Origin: Oscillospiraceae bacterium
GTDB taxonomy: Bacteria > Bacillota > Clostridia > Oscillospirales > Ruminococcaceae
Length of the DNA: 64,000 nt
NCBI GenBank assembly: GCA_017547245.1
Contig: JAFYQD010000006.1
Location: 1-64,000 of the forward strand
Reading direction: 5' to 3'
Position numbers and translations under genes: made by a program
Part shown: one piece after another, positions 26,269 to 35,874 of the stretch
How the letters are laid out: each line of letters begins with the position of its first letter
How positions within the stretch are numbered: the stretch's first letter is position 1
The notes under the pieces: model-generated
Databases searched by the model: none
Told to the model about the DNA's origin: nothing
The model's input: only the letters and a program-made list of their open reading frames with translations

Positions 26269-26721
26269 TTATCGTCTCTCCTTTAAAAAATTATCTACCA
26301 TCTCGGCTGCACGGCCCACAATGGACATACAGGGGCGCTGGGCATAGTATTCCTCGGTTCGTGCCTGTGGTGTGCTGCCCTGCGTTGTTGGAACATCCTT
26401 CAGCAATTGACGGCAGATGATAGAGCCGTTCTGCTTTTCAAATTCGGCTGCCCAACGCTGCACCTCGGCATACTGGTCGGCCTTGGCCTGTTCATCATCA
26501 GGGGCTGATACACCCTCCAGAATACCCATAACCATCAGAGCCGCACTGAAAGCACCGCAAACCTCACGCAGGCGGCCCATGCCGCCGCCGAAGGGAGCCG
26601 ACAGCATAGCTGCCTGCTCTTTGGTCAAGCCTGTTTCATCGCAAAATGCCAGCAGCACAGCCTGTGCACAGCTGTAACCTTCCCGAAAATAGCCCATGGC
26701 CAGTTCTTTTTTATCACTCAT
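26269..26721 (-). CDS. C_GCAxxG_C_C family protein
   Basis: 150 residues from ATG 26721, which has GAGGAG about 7 nt before it; the upstream ATG 26742 contains this site within its coding frame. The family signature is present: GYSCAQAVLLAF, then GGGMGRLREVCGAFSAALMVMG, then ICRQLL and RPCMSIVGRAAEM, giving the spaced cysteines. Members are small, probably redox or metal-binding, and often lie near Fe-S or electron-transfer genes. That agrees with the NifX-like gene directly after it (3 nt). The precise function is unknown. Confidence 0.88.
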   Translation of the reverse strand: MSDKKELAMGYFREGYSCAQAVLLAFCDETGLTKEQAAMLSAPFGGGMGRLREVCGAFSAALMVMGILEGVSAPDDEQAKADQYAEVQRWAAEFEKQNGSIICRQLLKDVPTTQGSTPQARTEEYYAQRPCMSIVGRAAEMVDNFLKERR

Positions 26722-26802
26722 AGGGTCTTCTCCTCTTTTCATGGAGTTTATCGCATCACTTTAATTATAGTTTTTTTATATCGATTATCAAGAACCGAAA
26801 TA

Positions 26803-26831
26803 GAAAAAGGCCCGAACGATGGGTTCGGGCC
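26803..26831 (-). terminator. Terminator of luxS
   Basis: Minus-strand stem GGCCCGAAC / GTTCGGGCC with a 5-nt loop, then TTTTT. It lies just after the luxS stop. Confidence 0.85.
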
Positions 26832-26838
26832 ATGGGAT

Positions 26839-27306
26839 TTATTCTTCGTAGTCGTAGTCCATTTTGGCGGCAGACCAGTTGGCCAACACCTGCAGCATAT
26901 CGGCAGCAACGGCCTTGGCACCGGGCAGATCGTGTTCCCGATAGTTGCCGCATTCCACAGGCTTGGTACCGGGAATTTCGCCCTCAAACTGTGCAATAAA
27001 AGCAAAGGACTCTTTGACCATCTCCAGCACCTGTTCACGGGAAGCACTATCGCGCATCAGCAGATAAAAACCGGTGCGGCAGCCCATAGGACCAACATAT
27101 ATGACCTGTGCGGCCAAACCGCCGTTACGGGCATAGGTGGCAAACAAATGCTCGAAGGTATGCATGGAGCCATTGGTCAGGTAATCGCCGCCGTTGGGGA
27201 TCTTCATACGGATGTCGTAGGTGATTACATCGCCATCTGTGCGGGAAACGTACATACCCTTCTGCAAAGTGTTATGGTCAATGGTAAAGCTGGCAATGGT
27301 TTTCAT
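26839..27306 (-). CDS. luxS: S-ribosylhomocysteine lyase LuxS
   Basis: 155 residues. It cleaves S-ribosylhomocysteine to homocysteine and the autoinducer-2 precursor. The metal ligands are His49 and His53 in MHTFEHLF and Cys119 in VECGNYREHDLPGAK. Catalytic Cys76 is in PMGCRTGFYL. The size is normal. ATG 27306 follows AAAGGACG. There is no SAM-cycle neighbour here (no pfs or metK). The tRNA terminator lies upstream. Whether the cell uses AI-2 as a signal or only recycles methyl-donor waste cannot be told. Confidence 0.97.
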   Translation of the reverse strand: MKTIASFTIDHNTLQKGMYVSRTDGDVITYDIRMKIPNGGDYLTNGSMHTFEHLFATYARNGGLAAQVIYVGPMGCRTGFYLLMRDSASREQVLEMVKESFAFIAQFEGEIPGTKPVECGNYREHDLPGAKAVAADMLQVLANWSAAKMDYDYEE

Positions 27307-27349
27307 CGGCGTAACGTCCTTTCTTTATGTAAAAATGATTTGTTCAAAG

Positions 27350-27381
27350 AAAAAATCCCCGAACGATTTGTCCGGGGATTT
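27350..27381 (-). terminator. Terminator of the Asp-Gly-Cys tRNA cluster
   Basis: Minus-strand stem AATCCCCG / CGGGGATT followed by TTTTC, 2 nt after the tRNA-Cys CCA. Confidence 0.85.
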
Positions 27382-27383
27382 GT

Positions 27384-27457
<74 letters not shown>

Positions 27458-27460
27458 GTT

Positions 27461-27536
27461 TGGAGCGGGTTACGAGACTCGAACTCGCTACCTCCACCTT
27501 GGCAAGGTGGCGCTCTACCAGATGAGCTAAACCCGC
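27461..27536 (-). tRNA. tRNA-Gly (GCC anticodon)
   Basis: Acceptor GCGGGTT/AACCCGC, anticodon loop TTGCCAA, T-loop GTTCGAGTC, encoded CCA. It lies 3 nt from tRNA-Cys. Confidence 0.95.
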
Positions 27537-27539
27537 AAA

Positions 27540-27616
27540 TGGCGACCCGGATGGGGCTCGAACCCACGACCTCCAGCGTGACAGGCTGGCGTACTAACCG
27601 ACTGTACTACCGGGCC
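27540..27616 (-). tRNA. tRNA-Asp (GTC anticodon)
   Basis: Acceptor GGCCCGG/CCGGGTC (one wobble pair), anticodon loop CTGTCAC, T-loop GTTCGAGCC, encoded CCA. First of the three tandem tRNAs. Confidence 0.95.
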
Positions 27617-27662
27617 ATTTCTGCCGTCGACCGATATCCGGAACGGCTGTGCAACGTAGACT

Positions 27663-27691
27663 ATTATACTAAAACACAGCCGTCTTGTCAA
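27663..27691 (-). promoter_or_regulatory. Consensus promoter of the tRNA cluster
   Basis: Minus strand TTGACA (27686-27691), N17, TATAAT (27663-27668): a perfect vegetative promoter about 47 nt before tRNA-Asp. A short inverted pair (ACGGCTGTG / CACAGCCGT) brackets the -10. Confidence 0.9.
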
Positions 27692-27732
27692 CCTATTTTT
27701 TGCTTATTTTTTGTGTATCGCTTCCTGCCCTT

Positions 27733-28605
27733 TTACTGCTGCATCAGTTCTTTCAGCTGTGCAGGAGTAAAGGTATAAACCTTATTGCAGAAGTGGCAGC
27801 TTACCTCGGTGTCCTTGGTATCGTTGGCCATTTCTTCAAGATCCTCGCGAGACATGGAAAGGAAAGCACGCTCGACACGGTCACGGGTACAATTGCAGCG
27901 GTATTCCACCTGCTGTTCATCCAGCAGTTCGGGATCAAAACCTTCCAGCACACGGGAAGCAATTTCCACGGGGGACATTTTCTGATCGATCATCTGCGAG
28001 ATGGGGGGAATGTTCTGGATGGTCTTTTCCAAGCGGTCGATGGAAGCGTCATCGGCACCGGGCAGCAGCTGTGCCACATAACCGCCGGCGGCACGCACCG
28101 TAAGGTCGGGGTTAACCAGCACACCCAAAGCGCAAACGGTGGGAATCTGTTCGCTGATGGCGTAATAGTTGGTAACGTCCTCGGCAATTTCGCCCGAGAT
28201 GATGGGCACCTGACCCACATAGGGTTCGCCGAAGCCAAAATCCTTGATAACGCTGAGGAAGCCATCGGTACCCACAGCACCGCTGACATCCAGTTTGCCG
28301 TGCTGGTTGAGAGGCAGCTCCACAACAGGGTTGGTAACATAGCCGCGCACATTGCCCTGATTATCGGCAACGGCAATCACTACGCCCACGGGGCCATTGC
28401 CGCCGATTCGTACGGTAACCGAGCTGTCTTCGCCCTTCAGGGCTGCACCCATGATGGAGGCAGCGGTCATCAAACGGCCCAAAGCGGCGGTGATAACGGC
28501 CGAAGTCTGGTGAATCTGTTCGGCTTTGGCCACCATATCGGTGGAATCAATACAATGGCATACGACCGAACCGTCGGATGCGATCATAGTAACAAGTTTT
28601 CCCAT
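27733..28605 (-). CDS. hslO: Redox-regulated chaperone Hsp33
   Basis: 290 residues. It is a holdase switched on by disulfide formation. The N-terminal domain includes TSAVITAALGRLMTAASIMGAAL. The family core RIGGNGPVGVVIAVAD and VRGYVTNPVVELPL follow. The C-terminal zinc site is YRCNCTRDR (C-x-C) plus SCHFCNKVY (C-x2-C), so all four cysteines are present. There is an 8-bp-scale gap to the methyltransferase gene upstream (20 nt), so it is probably the third gene of the YerC-methyltransferase-hslO transcript. For an anaerobe this gives protection during oxygen exposure. Confidence 0.95.
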   Translation of the reverse strand: MGKLVTMIASDGSVVCHCIDSTDMVAKAEQIHQTSAVITAALGRLMTAASIMGAALKGEDSSVTVRIGGNGPVGVVIAVADNQGNVRGYVTNPVVELPLNQHGKLDVSGAVGTDGFLSVIKDFGFGEPYVGQVPIISGEIAEDVTNYYAISEQIPTVCALGVLVNPDLTVRAAGGYVAQLLPGADDASIDRLEKTIQNIPPISQMIDQKMSPVEIASRVLEGFDPELLDEQQVEYRCNCTRDRVERAFLSMSREDLEEMANDTKDTEVSCHFCNKVYTFTPAQLKELMQQ

Positions 28606-28625
28606 ATTCTATGCTCCATTTTTCA

Positions 28626-29396
28626 TTATACTTTTTGGCTGAGAATCTTTTTGCGGGCCACATAGACCGCACGCTGGCAATCTTCAGCCGGGGGAAGTTC
28701 GGCGAACTCTCCATAGCGGCCCAGCAGTTCAAACCCTGCTTTTTCCAATGCGGCGGTAAGCTGTTCGGGCGAATAGTACCATTCGCTGAACTCTTCGCTT
28801 TCGCGGCAGTACAAATCCTCTTCGGCCAAGGTGAAGAAATCCAGCGCAATGTCCACCCGGGTCAGGTCTTCGCTCAGGCTGTTGCGCCAGACACACATGG
28901 CCTCTTCGTTCTCATAAACATAACTATTGTCACCCAGCACCTCAATATGCTTGTGGCGGGTGTTGACATCAAAAATAAAAATGCCGTCCTTTTCCATAAA
29001 CAGCCCTACCAGACCAAAGGTCTTTTCCACCTCTTCCAACGAGGCAAGATGGTTGATGCTGTCAAGGGTGCAGACTGCGGCAGTAATGGTGCCGTAAAGA
29101 TCCAACGAGGCCATTTCCTGGCATAAAAACAAGGGGGGGCGCACTTCCTCAGGACAGTCCCCCGCCTTTGCCATTGCCTCCATCAGCATCTCAGGGCTGC
29201 GGTCTACACCAATCATCTCATATCCCCGGGCAGCCAATTCCCAGGTAAGGCTGCCTGTGCCGCAGGCCAGATCAAGGGTGAGACCATCCTTCAGGCCATT
29301 TTTACGCAGCACGTCGGCAATCCAGGCCGCCCTGCGGGGATAATCGACATCATCGGTAAAAAGATCGTAGTACCCTGCAAAAACCGAGTAGGACAT
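28626..29396 (-). CDS. Class I SAM-dependent methyltransferase
   Basis: 256 residues. Motif I is LTLDLACGTGSLTWELA (near 40-55), followed by MIGVDRSPEMLMEA (the acidic ribose-binding residue) and TITAAVCTLDSINHL (motif II region). YDLFTDDVDYPRRAAWI at the N-terminus is typical of the YqeM-like group of small-molecule or tRNA methyltransferases. The target cannot be named. Its ATG overlaps the stop of the YerC-type regulator (TAATG at 29396), so the two are translationally coupled. Confidence 0.88.
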   Translation of the reverse strand: MSYSVFAGYYDLFTDDVDYPRRAAWIADVLRKNGLKDGLTLDLACGTGSLTWELAARGYEMIGVDRSPEMLMEAMAKAGDCPEEVRPPLFLCQEMASLDLYGTITAAVCTLDSINHLASLEEVEKTFGLVGLFMEKDGIFIFDVNTRHKHIEVLGDNSYVYENEEAMCVWRNSLSEDLTRVDIALDFFTLAEEDLYCRESEEFSEWYYSPEQLTAALEKAGFELLGRYGEFAELPPAEDCQRAVYVARKKILSQKV

Positions 29397-29689
29397 TATT
29401 CTTCCTCATCCATACGGCCAAACACGATGGCATAACCATCCGAGCCGTAGTTCAGCGAACGGTTTACGCGGCTGATGGTAGCGGTGCTGGCGCCGGTCTG
29501 TGATACGATATCGCTGTATACACGGCGGTCACTGAGCATTTTGGCTACCTGCAGACGCTGGGAAAGAGCTTTCAGCTCGGAAATGGTGCAAAGATCATCA
29601 AAAAATGCATAGCATTCTTCTTCGGTTTCAAGACAGAGAATTGCTTTGAACAAATAGTCCACATTAATGTCTTTCAGCTTGGGATTCAT
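29396..29689 (-). CDS. YerC/TrpR-type helix-turn-helix regulator
   Basis: 97 residues. The TrpR/YerC fold is recognisable: LFKAILCLETEEECYAFFDDLCTISELKAL followed by RLQVAKMLSDRR and the helix-turn-helix YSDIVSQTGASTATISRVNRSL. Members are small repressors; the Firmicutes YerC ligand and operon are not settled. It leads a transcript with the methyltransferase and hslO. RBS GGAGGAAG lies before ATG 29689. A good promoter is at 29782-29810. Autoregulation is possible but no operator is visible. Confidence 0.9.
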   Translation of the reverse strand: MNPKLKDINVDYLFKAILCLETEEECYAFFDDLCTISELKALSQRLQVAKMLSDRRVYSDIVSQTGASTATISRVNRSLNYGSDGYAIVFGRMDEEE

Positions 29690-29781
29690 AGCGCACTTCC
29701 TCCTGTGCTAATGATATTCCTTTACAAAATACACGGATGGCGGCCATCTTTTCCGCGCAACGGCTCGCCGACAACACCATA

Positions 29782-29810
29782 ATTGTACCACACCGCTTTA
29801 CGTATGTAAA
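29782..29810 (-). promoter_or_regulatory. Promoter of the YerC-methyltransferase-hslO transcript
   Basis: Minus strand TTTACA (29805-29810), N17, TACAAT (29782-29787). The leader is about 85 nt and holds a GATGGCCGCCATC hairpin. Confidence 0.7.
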
Positions 29811-29855
29811 GAATTAAAACGCTAAAACAAGAGAAAAACTTTCACAAACTAAATT

Positions 29856-29889
29856 GAAAAAGACCGCCTTTTTGACCAAGGCGGTCTTT
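29856..29889 (-). terminator. Terminator of lysA
   Basis: Minus-strand stem AAAGACCGCCTT / AAGGCGGTCTTT followed by TTC, just after the lysA stop. Confidence 0.85.
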
Positions 29890-29895
29890 GTTTGT

Positions 29896-31197
29896 TTACA
29901 AAAGATCGTTGCGAGTCAGGTCTTCCAGCGTTTCACGCTTTACCACCACACGGGCCTCGCCATCCTTTACAAAGACAACGGGAGGCTTGGGGATGCGGTT
30001 GTAATTGGAAGACATGGAGTAGTTGTAGGCGCCGGTAGCCAGCACAGCCAGCACATCGCCCGAGTTTACTTCCTGAATAGGAACATTTTCGCCCAGCAGG
30101 TCACCGCTTTCGCAGCACTTGCCTGCTACGGTAACGGTGCGGTCACGGGGCTGGTCGGCACGGGCAGCGGCCACAAAGTCATATTCGGACTGATAGAGGA
30201 TATATCGGGGGTTGTCGGCCATGCCGCCATCCACCGACACATAGGTGCGCACACCGGGAATTTCCTTGACGGCACCCACCTTATACAGGGTGATGCCGGC
30301 AGGGCCTACGATGGAACGTCCGGGTTCAATGGTAACAAAGGGAGTATCCATACCCAGCTCGGCACAGGTGTCCTTGACCACCTGAGAAACCTGCTGCATA
30401 TAGCGTTCATATTCCACAGGGTCATGTTCGGGCAGATACTTAATGCCAAAGCCGCCGCCCAGGTCCAGTTCTTCCAGCTGACAGCCGGTCTTTTCCTTAT
30501 ATTCTGCCATAAAACCCAGCATAACACGGGCGGCATCTTCAAAGGGTTCTACGTCAAAAATCTGGGAGCCGATGTGGCAATGGATGCCCTTGACCTCAAT
30601 GCCTTCCATCTTGCTGGCCTGCAGCAAGGTTTCCATGGCTTCGCCGGTTTCCAGCGCCAGACCAAACTTGCTGTCGATCTGGCCGGTGCGGATATAGGCA
30701 TGGGTGTGAGCATCAATGCCGGGCTTGATGCGGAAGCTGACAGCAGCCTTTGTACCCATGGCAATGGCCAGCTGATTAAGCAGTTCCAGCTCGGTGGGGT
30801 TATCCACAACAATGCGGCCTACCTCATGTTCCAGCGCAGCGGTCAGTTCATCCACAGTTTTGTTGTTGCCGTGGAAGTAAAGGCGTTCGGCAGGGAAACC
30901 GGCCGACAGGGCGGTGTGCAGCTCGCCGATGGAAACCACGTCGAGGCAGAGCCCTTCTTCGGCAGCCAGACGGCACATGGCACGGCAGCAGAAAGCCTTG
31001 CTGGCAAATGCCACAGCACCCTTGCCGCCATAATACTTGTTGATGGAACCCACATAGCTGCGGCAGGCACGACGGATCTCGTTTTCATCCATGACGTAAA
31101 GAGGGGTACCAAAGGTTTCGGCCAGTTCCAGAGTGTCACGGCCGCCAATGGTCAGATGGCCCTGTTCATTTACGCTCAGGCAATCGGATACAAACAT
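29896..31197 (-). CDS. lysA: Diaminopimelate decarboxylase
   Basis: 433 residues. It decarboxylates meso-diaminopimelate to lysine using PLP. The PLP lysine is in AVAFASKAFCC, HCHIGSQIFD and DLGGGFGIKY bind the phosphate, and the second-subunit Cys region is GKCCESGDLLG. ATG 31197 is chosen because AGGAG lies 8 nt upstream; a GTG at 31206 overlaps the engB stop. The engB stop lies 5 nt before it, so lysA is read from the engB transcript and ends at its own terminator. I see no lysine riboswitch or T-box in front. Confidence 0.96.
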   Translation of the reverse strand: MFVSDCLSVNEQGHLTIGGRDTLELAETFGTPLYVMDENEIRRACRSYVGSINKYYGGKGAVAFASKAFCCRAMCRLAAEEGLCLDVVSIGELHTALSAGFPAERLYFHGNNKTVDELTAALEHEVGRIVVDNPTELELLNQLAIAMGTKAAVSFRIKPGIDAHTHAYIRTGQIDSKFGLALETGEAMETLLQASKMEGIEVKGIHCHIGSQIFDVEPFEDAARVMLGFMAEYKEKTGCQLEELDLGGGFGIKYLPEHDPVEYERYMQQVSQVVKDTCAELGMDTPFVTIEPGRSIVGPAGITLYKVGAVKEIPGVRTYVSVDGGMADNPRYILYQSEYDFVAAARADQPRDRTVTVAGKCCESGDLLGENVPIQEVNSGDVLAVLATGAYNYSMSSNYNRIPKPPVVFVKDGEARVVVKRETLEDLTRNDLL

Positions 31198-31202
31198 GGT
31201 TT

Positions 31203-31787
31203 TCACTCCTCGTTCATTTCTTCAATGATGGCCTTGATCTGCTCTACCCCATCGCCGGTTTTGGCCGAAAAAGGAATGATGGTAATCTCGTCACCGTAGG
31301 GCAGTTCGGTCTGCAAAGCCTGCAGACGCTCGGCCTGCTGGCGCTTGGAAAGCTTGTCGCTTTTGGTGCAGACCACAACAAAGGGAAATTCGTTGTCGAT
31401 GAGGAAGTTGATCATCTGAATATCGTCAGCCGTGGGAGGATGACGCATATCGATGAGAGAGAAAACCAGCGCAATGTCACGCTCGCTGGCAAAGTAACCC
31501 TCCATCAGCTTGGCCCAGCGTTCCTTTTCGGTTTTGGCCACCTTGGCGTAGCCATAACCGGGCAGGTCGGCAAAGCGAAGCCCTTCCAAAGTGAAGAAGT
31601 TGATGGTGGCGGTTTTGCCCGGCACCGAACTGACACGTGCCAGCTGCTTCTGGTTAAACAGTTTGTTGATCAGCGAAGACTTGCCCACGTTGGAACGCCC
31701 AGCAAACACCAGTTCCGGCTTATCCGAGGGAGGAAGCTGCTTGAGCAGCCCGTAGGAAGCTTCAAATTTTACGTTATGATAATTCAT
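31203..31787 (-). CDS. engB: Ribosome biogenesis GTPase EngB/YsxC
   Basis: 194 residues. It is a small TRAFAC GTPase needed for 50S assembly. G1 is FAGRSNVGKSSLIN, the G2 loop lies near SVPGKTATINFF, G3 is DLPGYGYAKV, G4 is CTKSDKL and G5 is SAKTGDG. The gene follows lon by 27 nt, as in many Firmicutes where lon-ysxC are adjacent. Start ATG 31787, with AAAAGGACG upstream. Confidence 0.96.
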   Translation of the reverse strand: MNYHNVKFEASYGLLKQLPPSDKPELVFAGRSNVGKSSLINKLFNQKQLARVSSVPGKTATINFFTLEGLRFADLPGYGYAKVAKTEKERWAKLMEGYFASERDIALVFSLIDMRHPPTADDIQMINFLIDNEFPFVVVCTKSDKLSKRQQAERLQALQTELPYGDEITIIPFSAKTGDGVEQIKAIIEEMNEE

Positions 31788-31814
31788 TTTATTCCGTCCT
31801 TTTTGCTCTCAGTC

Positions 31815-34229
31815 TTACTGAGGGATGGCGGTATCCCGGGGCAGGTCGGAAGAGACCTTTACCGGGTTGGTTTCGGCGGCGGGCTGGCGGCGTTTCTTGG
31901 GAACCAAAGCCAGTTCCAGCACCTTTTCCACCTTGGAAACAGGAACAAACTCGATGTTTTCCAGCACAACAGGATCCAGTTCAGCCAGATCGGGCTTGTT
32001 GCCTTCGGGAATCAATACGGTCTTCATGCCGTTTTTATAGGCAGCCATGGACTTTTCACGCAGCCCACCGATGGGAAGCACTCTTCCGCGCAGGGTGATT
32101 TCGCCCGTCATGGCAACATCGTGGCGGATGGGAGTGCCCGAAAGTGCCGACACAATGGCGGTGGCGGTGGTGATACCGGCAGAAGGTCCATCCTTGGGCA
32201 CAGCGCCCTCGGGGAAATGGATGTGAATATCCTTGTTCTTGTAGAAATCGGGGTCGATGCCGTAGCGGTCGGCATGGCCGCGAATCCAGGTAATGGCAGC
32301 CGAGACCGATTCCTTCATCACATCACCCAGCGAACCGGTAAACTGATTCTTGCCGCTGCCTTCCATCACAGCCACTTCCACCTGCAGCATTTCGCCGCCC
32401 ACGGCGGTCCAGGCCAGACCATTGGCTACGCCCACCTGATCATCCTTGGCAAAGGGATCGTCGTGGAACTTGACCGGGCCGAGGAACTCGGTCAGATTCT
32501 TACCGGTGACCGAAACCTTGGCAACATTGTCTTCCACAATCCGGCGTGCAGCCTTGCGGCAGACCGACGAAATGGTGCGTTCCAGCGTACGCACACCGGC
32601 CTCACGGGTATAGCCGTCAATAATGGCATACAGTGCGCTGTCAGAAATTTTCAGCATAGAAGATTTCAGACCGTTGCGTTCCAGCTGTTTGGGCAGCAGG
32701 TGGCGCTTTGCAATCTGGAACTTTTCTTCACGGGTATAGCTGGAAAGTTCAATGATTTCCATACGATCGGCCAAAGGACCGGGAATTCCGCCAAGGTCAT
32801 TGGCGGTGGCAATAAACAGCACATTGCTCAGGTCGAAGGGAATTTCAATGAAGTGGTCACGGAAAGCGAAGTTCTGTTCGCTGTCCAGAACCTCCAGCAG
32901 AGCCGAAGAGGGGTCTCCGCGGAAATCGCTGCCCAGTTTATCAATTTCATCCAGCAGCAGCAAGGGGTTGGCGCTGCCGGACTGCTTGATGGCATTGATA
33001 ATGCGGCCGGGCATGGCGCCTATGTAGGTTTTGCGGTGGCCGCGGATATCCGATTCATCACGCACACCGCCCAGCGACATACGGGCATATTTGCGGTTCA
33101 TGGTCTGTGCGATAGAGCGAGCAATAGAGGTTTTGCCCACACCGGGAGGGCCAACCAGACAGATGATTTGACCCTTCAGGTCGGGGGCCAGCTTGCGCAC
33201 CGCAAGAATTTCCAGCACACGTTCCTTAACCCGTTTCATGCCGTAGTGTTCCTTATCCAGCAATTTGCGGGCCTTGGCAATGTCGATCTTATCCTTGGTG
33301 TATTTGTTCCAGGGCAGCGCCAGCACGGTATCCAGATAACCACGCACCACACCGGCTTCGTGGCTGTTGGAGGGCATTTTGCCCAGACGCTCGGCTTCTT
33401 TTACCAGGGTCTGGCTGTCAGCCTCGGGCAGCCCCAGCTTCATGATGGCAGTGGTGTATTTTTCAATTTCTTCGTAAGGGTTATCGCTGTCACCCAGTTC
33501 GGCAGAAATGACCTTGATCTGTTCACGCAGATAGTATTCACGCTGATTCTTGTCGATTTGCTCCCGCACCTGGTCGTGAATATCCTGTTCCAACGAAAGG
33601 ATCTCGTTTTCACTTTCCAACAGCTGGGCCAGATATTCCAGACGGCGCATGGGAGAAGACAGTTCCAGAATCTTCTGCTTGTCGGGAACAGGCAGCGAAA
33701 TGTTGCCTGCAATGTATTCTGCGATGTAGATGGGGTCATCGCTCATCAGTACATTGGTCACCATGTCCTGAGGCATTTTGGGCGACAGGTAGCAGTATTC
33801 CTCAAACAGATCCTTTACGGTGCGCATCAGGGCATCGGTCATGGCCGAGCGCAGGATGCGGGGACGAGCCATGGGCAGTTCGTCAATTTCGGCCTTGAAG
33901 AAGGGTTCTTCCTGATAAACATTCAGCACACGGGCACGGTAAAGACCTTCTACCAGCACACGCAGACTGCTGCCGGTGGATTTAACGATCTGGCGTACTT
34001 CGGCCACAACACCTACCGTATAAAGCTGCTTGGCGGTAGGTTCGTCATCGCGCACATCACGCTGGGCAACCAGCAGGATTTTGCGGTTTTTGCTCATAAC
34101 ATCGTTGAGTGCCAGCATGGATTTCTGGCGGCCCACATCAAAGTGAAGGACCATATTGGGGAACAGCACAAGACCCCGCAGCGCCAGCAGAGGAATCTTC
34201 TGGGGGAATTCTTTCAGTTGTTCACTCAT
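31815..34229 (-). CDS. lon: ATP-dependent protease La (Lon)
   Basis: 804 residues. Lon is a soluble AAA+ serine protease that removes damaged and regulatory proteins. The N-terminal substrate domain begins [23 protein letters not shown]. Walker A is [17 protein letters not shown] and Walker B is [12 protein letters not shown]. The protease domain has [14 protein letters not shown] (catalytic Ser) and [13 protein letters not shown] (catalytic Lys). ATG 34229 follows GGAGG; longer starts run into the leader. The C-terminal tail after the protease domain is short and basic. Confidence 0.97.
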   Translation of the reverse strand: MSEQLKEFPQKIPLLALRGLVLFPNMVLHFDVGRQKSMLALNDVMSKNRKILLVAQRDVRDDEPTAKQLYTVGVVAEVRQIVKSTGSSLRVLVEGLYRARVLNVYQEEPFFKAEIDELPMARPRILRSAMTDALMRTVKDLFEEYCYLSPKMPQDMVTNVLMSDDPIYIAEYIAGNISLPVPDKQKILELSSPMRRLEYLAQLLESENEILSLEQDIHDQVREQIDKNQREYYLREQIKVISAELGDSDNPYEEIEKYTTAIMKLGLPEADSQTLVKEAERLGKMPSNSHEAGVVRGYLDTVLALPWNKYTKDKIDIAKARKLLDKEHYGMKRVKERVLEILAVRKLAPDLKGQIICLVGPPGVGKTSIARSIAQTMNRKYARMSLGGVRDESDIRGHRKTYIGAMPGRIINAIKQSGSANPLLLLDEIDKLGSDFRGDPSSALLEVLDSEQNFAFRDHFIEIPFDLSNVLFIATANDLGGIPGPLADRMEIIELSSYTREEKFQIAKRHLLPKQLERNGLKSSMLKISDSALYAIIDGYTREAGVRTLERTISSVCRKAARRIVEDNVAKVSVTGKNLTEFLGPVKFHDDPFAKDDQVGVANGLAWTAVGGEMLQVEVAVMEGSGKNQFTGSLGDVMKESVSAAITWIRGHADRYGIDPDFYKNKDIHIHFPEGAVPKDGPSAGITTATAIVSALSGTPIRHDVAMTGEITLRGRVLPIGGLREKSMAAYKNGMKTVLIPEGNKPDLAELDPVVLENIEFVPVSKVEKVLELALVPKKRRQPAAETNPVKVSSDLPRDTAIPQ

Positions 34230-34377
34230 GTGTTTTCGCCTCCTTTTCCGCTGTTCTGTTGCAGCGGGGGCATTCTGATAATTCATAAAACCCTGGGCCA
34301 TGTTTGTGGCGTCAGGTGGTTTTGTCTTCATAAATCAACCAAATAAACACTTTTCTATTTGTGCATATTTTAATGTA

Positions 34378-34406
34378 ATTATACGATAATCGCCGTCTTT
34401 GCGCAA
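34378..34406 (-). promoter_or_regulatory. Promoter of lon; 294-nt intergenic region 34230-34523
   Basis: Minus strand TTGCGC (34401-34406), N17, TATAAT (34378-34383). The leader is about 140 nt. I see no CIRCE element and no clear CtsR site. Apart from this promoter and the clpX terminator (34481-34511) the gap holds nothing I can name. Confidence 0.75.
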
Positions 34407-34480
34407 GGGTAAGAGTATGCATTTTTAAGCCCGTTTAATGGCATGCTTTGGTGCAAAACGAGGAAAACCCGCCGGGCATG

Positions 34481-34511
34481 CAAACAGACCCTGCGTGCAA
34501 CGCAGGGTCTG
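34481..34511 (-). terminator. Terminator of the tig-clpP-clpX operon
   Basis: Perfect 12-bp stem CAGACCCTGCGT / ACGCAGGGTCTG with a 3-nt loop, then TTTGC on the minus strand; the U-tract is short. Confidence 0.65.
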
Positions 34512-34523
34512 CGGAAAAATCAT

Positions 34524-35840
34524 TTAAGAAACGTTGGAACGGCGCACACGGGCAGATGCCTTTTTGCCGGGCAGTTGCAGACGCACAGGCTGTTTGGCCG
34601 GGTCACGGGTGATGACCGGTTTTGCTTTTTCGGTCACACAGTCGGCCGTTACCACAATCTTGTCAATGGTGTGGTCGCTGGGGGCTTCGAACATCTGCTC
34701 GGCCAGCACATCTTCCATGATGGCACGCAGACCACGGGCACCGGTTTTGCGTTCAATGGCCTGTTTGGCCACAGCACGCAGAGCCTCTTCTTCAAACTCC
34801 AGCTTGATTCCGTCCAGTTCAAACAAACGGGCATACTGCTTAAGGATGGCATTTCTGGGCTGGGAAAGAATGGTGACCAGTGCATTTTCATCCAAATGGG
34901 TCAGGGTGGTAATGACCGGGACACGGCCCACCAGTTCGGGAATCAGGCCATATTTGACCAGGTCGTGAGGAACCACCTTGGAAAGCAGGTCATCTTCTTC
35001 GGTTTTGCTGCGCACAGCTGCGCCAAAGCCCAAAGAGCTGGTGGAAACACGCTTTTCAATCACCTTTTCCAGACCGTCGAATGCGCCGCCGCAGATAAAC
35101 AGAATGTTGGAGGTGTCGATCTGAATGAATTCCTGCTGGGGATGTTTGCGTCCGCCCTGGGGGGGCACACTGGCTACGGTACCTTCCAGAATCTTCAGCA
35201 GAGCCTGCTGAACACCTTCGCCGCTGACGTCACGGGTAATGGAAGGATTCTCGCTTTTACGGGCGATCTTATCCAGCTCATCCACATAGATGATGCCGCG
35301 TTCGGCACGGGATACATCAAAATCGGCAGCCTGCAGCAAGCGCAGCAGAATGTTCTCCACGTCTTCGCCAACATAACCGGCTTCGGTAAGGGTGGTGGCA
35401 TCGGCAATGGCAAAGGGAACGTCCAGAATTCTGGCAAGGGTTTGGGCCAGCAGGGTTTTGCCCACACCGGTGGGGCCCAGCAGCAGCACATTGCTCTTGG
35501 CAATTTCAACGCCGCTTTCGTCTTCGCCGTAATAGATGCGCTTATAGTGATTATAAACTGCCACCGAAAGGGCAATTTTTGCGGTTTCCTGTCCTACCAC
35601 ATATTCATCCAGAACCGACTTGATTTCGGCCGGCTTGGGAACAGTGATATCGGAAGGCTCGTAATCAGCCTCGGACTGTCTGCTTTTGGCAGGGCTTTCG
35701 CCATCCAGCACGGTCTGGCAAAGCTCAATGCATTCGTTGCAGATGCAGACACCGGGGCCGGCAATCATGCGCTCCACCTGGTTCTGGGGCTTGCCGCAGA
35801 AGGAGCAGTGAAGCATCTTGATATCTTCGTTCTTGGCCAT
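34524..35840 (-). CDS. clpX: ClpX, AAA+ unfoldase of ClpXP
   Basis: 438 residues. It unfolds tagged substrates and feeds them to ClpP. The N-terminal zinc site is HCSFCG plus CICNEC (Cys12, 15, 34, 37). Walker A is [14 protein letters not shown] and Walker [12 protein letters not shown]. The pore and sensor parts ([26 protein letters not shown]) and the arginine-rich [11 protein letters not shown] follow. The C-terminal 30 residues are basic ([11 protein letters not shown]). It lies 34 nt after clpP. Confidence 0.97.
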   Translation of the reverse strand: MAKNEDIKMLHCSFCGKPQNQVERMIAGPGVCICNECIELCQTVLDGESPAKSRQSEADYEPSDITVPKPAEIKSVLDEYVVGQETAKIALSVAVYNHYKRIYYGEDESGVEIAKSNVLLLGPTGVGKTLLAQTLARILDVPFAIADATTLTEAGYVGEDVENILLRLLQAADFDVSRAERGIIYVDELDKIARKSENPSITRDVSGEGVQQALLKILEGTVASVPPQGGRKHPQQEFIQIDTSNILFICGGAFDGLEKVIEKRVSTSSLGFGAAVRSKTEEDDLLSKVVPHDLVKYGLIPELVGRVPVITTLTHLDENALVTILSQPRNAILKQYARLFELDGIKLEFEEEALRAVAKQAIERKTGARGLRAIMEDVLAEQMFEAPSDHTIDKIVVTADCVTEKAKPVITRDPAKQPVRLQLPGKKASARVRRSNVS

Positions 35841-35874
35841 AATTCCTCCACGCTGCTTTGTTCAAAACAGCTTG

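Noticed and set aside
31198..31202. Lysine riboswitch before lysA
   Set aside because: There are only 5 nt between engB and lysA; no room for a riboswitch.
31440..34346. 968-codon plus-strand open frame
   Set aside because: It is the antisense shadow of engB and lon.
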